This document shows, piece after piece, positions 40,354 to 43,737 of a stretch of DNA of 43,737 bases. The translations under genes and the position numbers were made by a program. The stretch lies in assembly GCA_947175015.1 (NCBI GenBank), contig CAMWLE010000019.1:1-43737 (forward strand), given 5' to 3'. Positions within the stretch are counted from its first letter, which is position 1, and each line of letters begins with the position of its first letter. Source of the DNA: an uncultured bacterium. Its GTDB lineage: Bacteria > Bacillota > Clostridia > Lachnospirales > Lachnospiraceae. Below the pieces are notes generated by a model. That model made no database searches, was not told where the DNA came from, and saw nothing but the letters and a program-made list of their open reading frames with translations.

Positions 40354-41718
40354 ATGATGAATAAAGATTTAACTGTGGGTGAACCTCAAAAAGTATTGTG
40401 GCAGTTTTGTATGCCGCTGTTTGGCAGCATTATTTTCCAGCAGCTATATAACATTGCGGATAGTTTTGTGGTGGGAAAGTTTGTAGGAGAAAATGCACTG
40501 GCGGCGGTGGGAAACAGTTATGAAATTACGTTGATTTTCATTGCGTTTGCGTTTGGATGTAATATTGGCTGTTCTGTAGTTGTGTCGCGGTTGTTCGGCA
40601 CTAAGATATACGGTGAGATGAAGACGGCAGTCTATACTTCGCTTATTGCGACAGGGGTTCTGTGTGCGCTGTTGATGGTATTTGGTGTATTTGGTTGTGA
40701 GAAGCTTTTGCATATGATACATACACCGGAGGAAGTATTTGCGGATTCCATGCTCTATTTGGATATATACATATGGGGTTTGCCGTTTTTATTTTTCTAT
40801 AATGTGAGTACGGGTATTTTTTCTGCGTTAGGTGATTCCAAGACGCCATTCTATTTTCTGGCAGCGTCTTCTCTCACAAATGTCGCCATGGATGTGTTGT
40901 TTGTAAAGACATTTCAAATGGGGGTGAGTGGTGTGGCCTGGGCTACTTTCATTTGTCAGGGGGTTAGCTGTCTGCTGGCGGTGGTGGTGGTATTGAAACG
41001 CTTGAAAGGGATTTCTGTGGAGGACAGGGTGGCTGTCTTTTCCTGGCCGCTGTTGGGGAAGATCGCGGTGGTGGCCATTCCAAGTATTTTACAGCAGAGC
41101 TTTATTTCTGTGGGAAATATTGTGCTTCAAAGTGTGATCAATGGTTTTGGGCCAAGCGTCATGGCAGGATATTCCGCAGCAATCAAGTTGAATAATCTGG
41201 TGATTACTTCATTGACTACCGTGGGAAATGGCATCTCTAATTTTACTTCTCAGAATATTGGTGCGGAGAAATTGGAACGGGTCCGGCAGGGATTCAGGGC
41301 CGGTTGGAAAATGGTGTGGATACTGTGCGCTCCATTGGTACTGCTTTATTTCCTGGCAGGACGGTACTTACTGTATCTGTTCATGGAGGATATTACGGGG
41401 ACGGCTATTGACACAGGCGTATTGTTCCTGAGGATTGTGGCGCCGTTTTATTTTGTAGTAGCCTTGAAACTGGTGGCTGACGGTGTGCTTCGAGGGGCGG
41501 CATTGATGGGGCGGTTTATGATTGCCACTTTTACGGATCTGGTGCTTCGAGTGATTTTGGCCGTAGCCCTTGCAGGGCCGATGGGTTCCACCGGTATATG
41601 GTGCGCATGGCCTGTAGGGTGGATCATTGGAATGATATTATCGCTGATATTTTATTGTATTTCTTTCCGGGCGGGCGGCAGTTCGGCGGTGCGGACTTCT
41701 GATAAGAACGGAAAGTGA
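40354..41718 (+). CDS. MATE family multidrug/efflux transporter
   Basis: A 454-residue, twelve-helix transporter of the MATE superfamily (NorM/DinF-like), expelling cationic drugs or metabolites using Na+ or H+. Family marks are the start LTVGEPQKVLWQFCMPLFGSI, the loop YNIADSFVVGKFVGENALAAVG, and the mirrored second half beginning PSILQQSFISVGNIVLQSV. The ATG at 40354 follows GGGGAGG; a second ATG directly after is equally possible. No substrate can be assigned. The gene stands alone after repeat copy D. Confidence 0.93.
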   Translation: MMNKDLTVGEPQKVLWQFCMPLFGSIIFQQLYNIADSFVVGKFVGENALAAVGNSYEITLIFIAFAFGCNIGCSVVVSRLFGTKIYGEMKTAVYTSLIATGVLCALLMVFGVFGCEKLLHMIHTPEEVFADSMLYLDIYIWGLPFLFFYNVSTGIFSALGDSKTPFYFLAASSLTNVAMDVLFVKTFQMGVSGVAWATFICQGVSCLLAVVVVLKRLKGISVEDRVAVFSWPLLGKIAVVAIPSILQQSFISVGNIVLQSVINGFGPSVMAGYSAAIKLNNLVITSLTTVGNGISNFTSQNIGAEKLERVRQGFRAGWKMVWILCAPLVLLYFLAGRYLLYLFMEDITGTAIDTGVLFLRIVAPFYFVVALKLVADGVLRGAALMGRFMIATFTDLVLRVILAVALAGPMGSTGIWCAWPVGWIIGMILSLIFYCISFRAGGSSAVRTSDKNGK

Positions 41719-41834
41719 GCAAACGGATGCCTGCTGAATGGCAGGGATTCGGTGATTGTATAATTATCGCATATAAGATAAAAAATAATCGGCAAAATAT
41801 GTGGAAAGCAGGGGAAGTATACGGCAAATTTTTC

Positions 41835-41863
41835 TTGCATTTTATTTTTGTTTGTGATACAAT
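41835..41863 (+). promoter_or_regulatory. Promoter of the tRNA pair
   Basis: TTGCAT (41835-41840), 17 bases and TACAAT (41858-41863) lie 35 bases before tRNA-Tyr. The rest of the MATE-tRNA spacer is AT-rich without features. Confidence 0.7.
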
Positions 41864-41898
41864 ATGTCTTGTTCAGGGTGTATGAGAATGGAGAATAT

Positions 41899-41980
41899 GG
41901 ATGGATTCCCGAGTGGCCAAAGGGGACAGACTGTAAATCTGCTGCAGAATGCTTCGGTGGTTCGAATCCACCTCCATCCA
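41899..41980 (+). tRNA. tRNA-Tyr (GTA)
   Basis: Acceptor GGATGGA pairs with TCCATCC, the anticodon arm CAGA-CTGTAAA-TCTG holds GTA, a long variable arm is present and the T arm is GGTGG-TTCGAAT-CCACC. The discriminator is A at 41980. CCA is not encoded, so the Cca enzyme is needed. Confidence 0.95.
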
Positions 41981-42065
41981 TTTATGTATCCTCTGGTAAG
42001 CGGAATACAGATGCTTTGGATTTTGAATTCAAAACGTCAATCTCATAATCCTCTGCATATAATTT

Positions 42066-42149
42066 GCTGGTATGGTGGAATAGGCAGACACAAGAGACTT
42101 AAAATCTCTCGGGGGCAACTCCGTGCCGGTTCAAGTCCGGCTACCAGCA
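42066..42149 (+). tRNA. tRNA-Leu (TAA)
   Basis: Acceptor GCTGGTA pairs with TACCAGC, the anticodon arm AGAGA-CTTAAAA-TCTCT holds TAA, a class II variable arm (CGGGGGCAACTCCG) is present and the T arm is GCCGG-TTCAAGT-CCGGC. The discriminator is A at 42149, with no encoded CCA. It is probably co-transcribed with tRNA-Tyr, 85 bases upstream. Confidence 0.95.
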
Positions 42150-42161
42150 TTGCTTTTTTGT

Positions 42162-42205
42162 AAAGAATCCACGATTTCAGTTAGGACTGAGGTGGATTCT
42201 TTTTC
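42162..42205 (+). terminator. Terminator of the tRNA operon
   Basis: AAAGAATCCAC (42162-42172) pairs with GTGGATTCTTT (42092+100, i.e. 42192-42202), extended by T residues; an inner TTCAG/CTGAG pairs too. Confidence 0.85.
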
Positions 42206-42358
42206 TTTTAAGTGTCACACTGTTGTCGGGCGGTATCAGTCTGCCATGCGCGTACTTATGTGACCCGGAAAAATCGCAGAATGTCTTTATGATGTCGTTC
42301 ATGGCGGGGACGGGAATCACTTCTGCATGGCACTGCAACCCAGACAGCCTTTTGAATC

Positions 42359-42387
42359 TTGACACACATTGCATAACTGTATACAAT
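42359..42387 (+). promoter_or_regulatory. Promoter of the HTH-LysR gene pair
   Basis: Consensus TTGACA (42359-42364), 17 bases and TACAAT (42382-42387) lie 44 bases before the HTH gene start. The palindrome GTATAC and a nearby TATATAC overlap the -10 and could be a repressor site. The rest of 42206-42358 has no recognised feature. Confidence 0.7.
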
Positions 42388-42430
42388 AAATATATACTTC
42401 ATATTAGCGCTGTGCATTGAAGGAACAGTG

Positions 42431-42631
42431 ATGGACGAAATCTTTGTAAAAGATACTGTCAGATTATGGAATGTTTCAGAGCGATGGGGACAAGTGCTCT
42501 GCGGAGAAGGGCGGATTGTCAGAGTACAGCGTTTTGGGCGTTCATGGATGATTCCCAATGATGCCCGTAAGCCGGATGATTTAAGAAAAGGGCAGCGGCA
42601 GACAAAAAAAGGAGGCAGGACAGATGTATAA
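42431..42631 (+). CDS. Small helix-turn-helix DNA-binding protein
   Basis: The 66-residue protein has an excisionase/MerR-like winged-helix pattern: VKDTVRLWNVSERWGQVLCGEGRI, then RFGRSWMIPNDARKPDDLRKGQ. This is the common Firmicute small HTH protein with SWxIP and RKPxDxR motifs, often next to other regulators or Fic/mobile genes. The ATG at 42431 follows AAGGA at 6-base spacing and a strong promoter. It overlaps the LysR gene start by eight bases, so the two are coupled. The first helix departs slightly from the usual ERRVQ form. Its target is unknown. Confidence 0.8.
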   Translation: MDEIFVKDTVRLWNVSERWGQVLCGEGRIVRVQRFGRSWMIPNDARKPDDLRKGQRQTKKGGRTDV

Positions 42632-43514
42632 TCCCCAACTTGAAACCTTTCTGCGGGTGGCGGATGCAGGTAGCTTCAACAAAGCTGCGGAAGAATCTTT
42701 TATCACGCCTACTGCGGTGATAAAGCAGATCAATCTGTTAGAAAACTCCTTAGATGTAAAATTGTTTGAAAGGACACACAGAGGACTGGTCTTGACAAAA
42801 GCAGGAAACTCCTTATACCAGGACACCAAATACATTATCCAGTATTGCAAAGATTCCGTGACGCGGGCTAAAAATGCCATGCAGCAAGATACGAATGTTA
42901 TCCGCATTGGCTCTTCCCCAATGACACCGGCACAACTGCTGATGCAGATATGGCCAAAGATACAGGTGCACTGTCCTGATATAAAGTTCCAGATTATTCC
43001 GTTTGAAAATACACCGGAAAATGCCAGGGAAATTTTGGCAAATTTAGGGAAAAATATTGATGTGGTAGGCGGGATTTTTGACGAAACAATGTTACATTTG
43101 CGAAACTGTGCAGGGTTGCAGCTTTCGCTGGAACCATTGTGCTGTGCGGTTTCCATTCATCACCGTCTTGCTGCAAAGGATAAACTTCTGATAGAAGATC
43201 TGTATGGGGAAAACTTGCTGATGATGCGGCGGGAATGGAGTCATTATATAGACCGGCTGCGTGATAACCTCCAGCAGAACCATGATCAGATACATATTGT
43301 GGATTTTGAATTTTATAATATGAACATTTTTAACCGATGTGAAAACAGTAATGATGTGCTGCTGGCAATCCCAGGATGGGCAAGTGTGCATCCGCTCCTG
43401 AAAGTAATTCCAGTGGAATGGGATCACAGCATTCCTTATGGATTGCTTCATTCACCACAGCCATCCAAGACAGTAAAACGCTTTCTTGCTGCGGCACAGG
43501 CTGTAATGCAATAA
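42624..43514 (+). CDS. LysR-family transcriptional regulator
   Basis: A 296-residue LysR regulator of standard length. The N-terminal winged HTH is LETFLRVADAGSFNKAAEESFITPTAVIKQINLLE, followed by the linker helix and a periplasmic-binding-protein-like effector domain. The ATG at 42624 follows AAAGGAGG. It overlaps the small HTH gene and is followed by the remains of an aldo/keto reductase, a type of gene such regulators commonly control, so it may have lost its target here. The effector is not predictable. Confidence 0.93.
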   Translation: MYNPQLETFLRVADAGSFNKAAEESFITPTAVIKQINLLENSLDVKLFERTHRGLVLTKAGNSLYQDTKYIIQYCKDSVTRAKNAMQQDTNVIRIGSSPMTPAQLLMQIWPKIQVHCPDIKFQIIPFENTPENAREILANLGKNIDVVGGIFDETMLHLRNCAGLQLSLEPLCCAVSIHHRLAAKDKLLIEDLYGENLLMMRREWSHYIDRLRDNLQQNHDQIHIVDFEFYNMNIFNRCENSNDVLLAIPGWASVHPLLKVIPVEWDHSIPYGLLHSPQPSKTVKRFLAAAQAVMQ

Positions 43515-43577
43515 AGTAAGCAAAATGTAATAATCTAAAATGAAAGCCAAACAGTAATAACTTGCAGGTATAAACTG

Positions 43578-43709
43578 ATGAACAAAACGAGACTTCTGCT
43601 CAGTCCGGAGGAAGCAGAGAACTCTGTGCTGAGTGCATTGCAGGGAGGTTACCGCCTGATTGATACAGCAAATGCTTACGTCAATGATGTGATATGTTGT
43701 GAAGTGTAG
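43578..43709 (+). pseudogene. Aldo/keto reductase remnant
   Basis: A 43-codon frame (43578-43709) contains SPEEAENSVLSALQGGYRLIDTANAYVND, the N-terminal part of aldo/keto reductases, whose active-site Asp and Tyr lie in this segment (DTANAY). The usual opening (LNNGxxMPxLGFG) is missing before it, and after VND the frame changes to VICCEV and stops instead of the expected ExxVG. Family length is about 280 residues, so both ends are lost. It is probably non-functional. Confidence 0.75.
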
Positions 43710-43737
43710 ATGTCAGATTCCTCTAAAGGCTTGTATT

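Overview
The window looks like the chromosome of a spore-forming, Gram-positive anaerobe of the Lachnospiraceae (Clostridia). The evidence is the conserved Firmicute order hup - rqcP - yabP - yabQ - divIC - spoIIE - tilS - hpt - ftsH, a CotS-family spore-coat kinase-like protein, strong AGGAGG-type ribosome binding sites, frequent GTG/TTG starts and intrinsic terminators. No plasmid or phage backbone is visible. The species cannot be named from sequence alone.

Layout. 1-1060: the end of a K/Q/A-repeat protein and a frameshifted gene of unknown function. 1123-3679: a four-gene partner-switching module (STAS, membrane PP2C phosphatase, RsbW-like kinase, STAS) with no sigma factor beside it. 3942-5948 (minus): a methyl-accepting chemotaxis protein. 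6150-8156 (minus): a 2-isopropylmalate synthase that continues in one open frame into a complete AraC-type DNA-binding domain. 8556-14289: a rhamnogalacturonan/pectin catabolic run (GH105, SGNH acetylesterase with SLH-like C-terminus, small conserved protein, GH112 phosphorylase). 14446-24552: a minus-strand membrane protein, M3 oligoendopeptidase, SurA/PrsA-like foldase, HAD hydrolase, CCA-adding enzyme, CotS-like protein and a PEGA lipoprotein. 24633-32002: the HU-to-FtsH housekeeping and sporulation block. 32246-34390: a GH13 amylase. 34672-40073: an envelope signalling block (VCBS-like exported protein, response regulator, histidine kinase, anchored protein, cell-wall amidase). 40354-41718: a MATE transporter. 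41899-42149: tRNA-Tyr and tRNA-Leu. 42431-end: a small HTH protein, a LysR regulator and a decayed aldo/keto reductase.

The main points of interest are: (1) the LeuA-AraC fusion, with a pair of direct repeats exactly 21 bp apart in its upstream region that could be an AraC-type operator; (2) a modular intergenic repeat with four recognisable copies and at least two fragments, always in the same orientation upstream of plus-strand genes, whose stem shows compensatory base changes between copies; (3) a spoIIE gene that encodes only the soluble part of the protein but keeps a promoter with the unusual 21-bp spacer typical of Spo0A-activated genes; (4) SLH-like repeats on an esterase that has no visible signal peptide.

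Functions are read from motifs and family knowledge. No database or folding program was available, so novelty claims are provisional.
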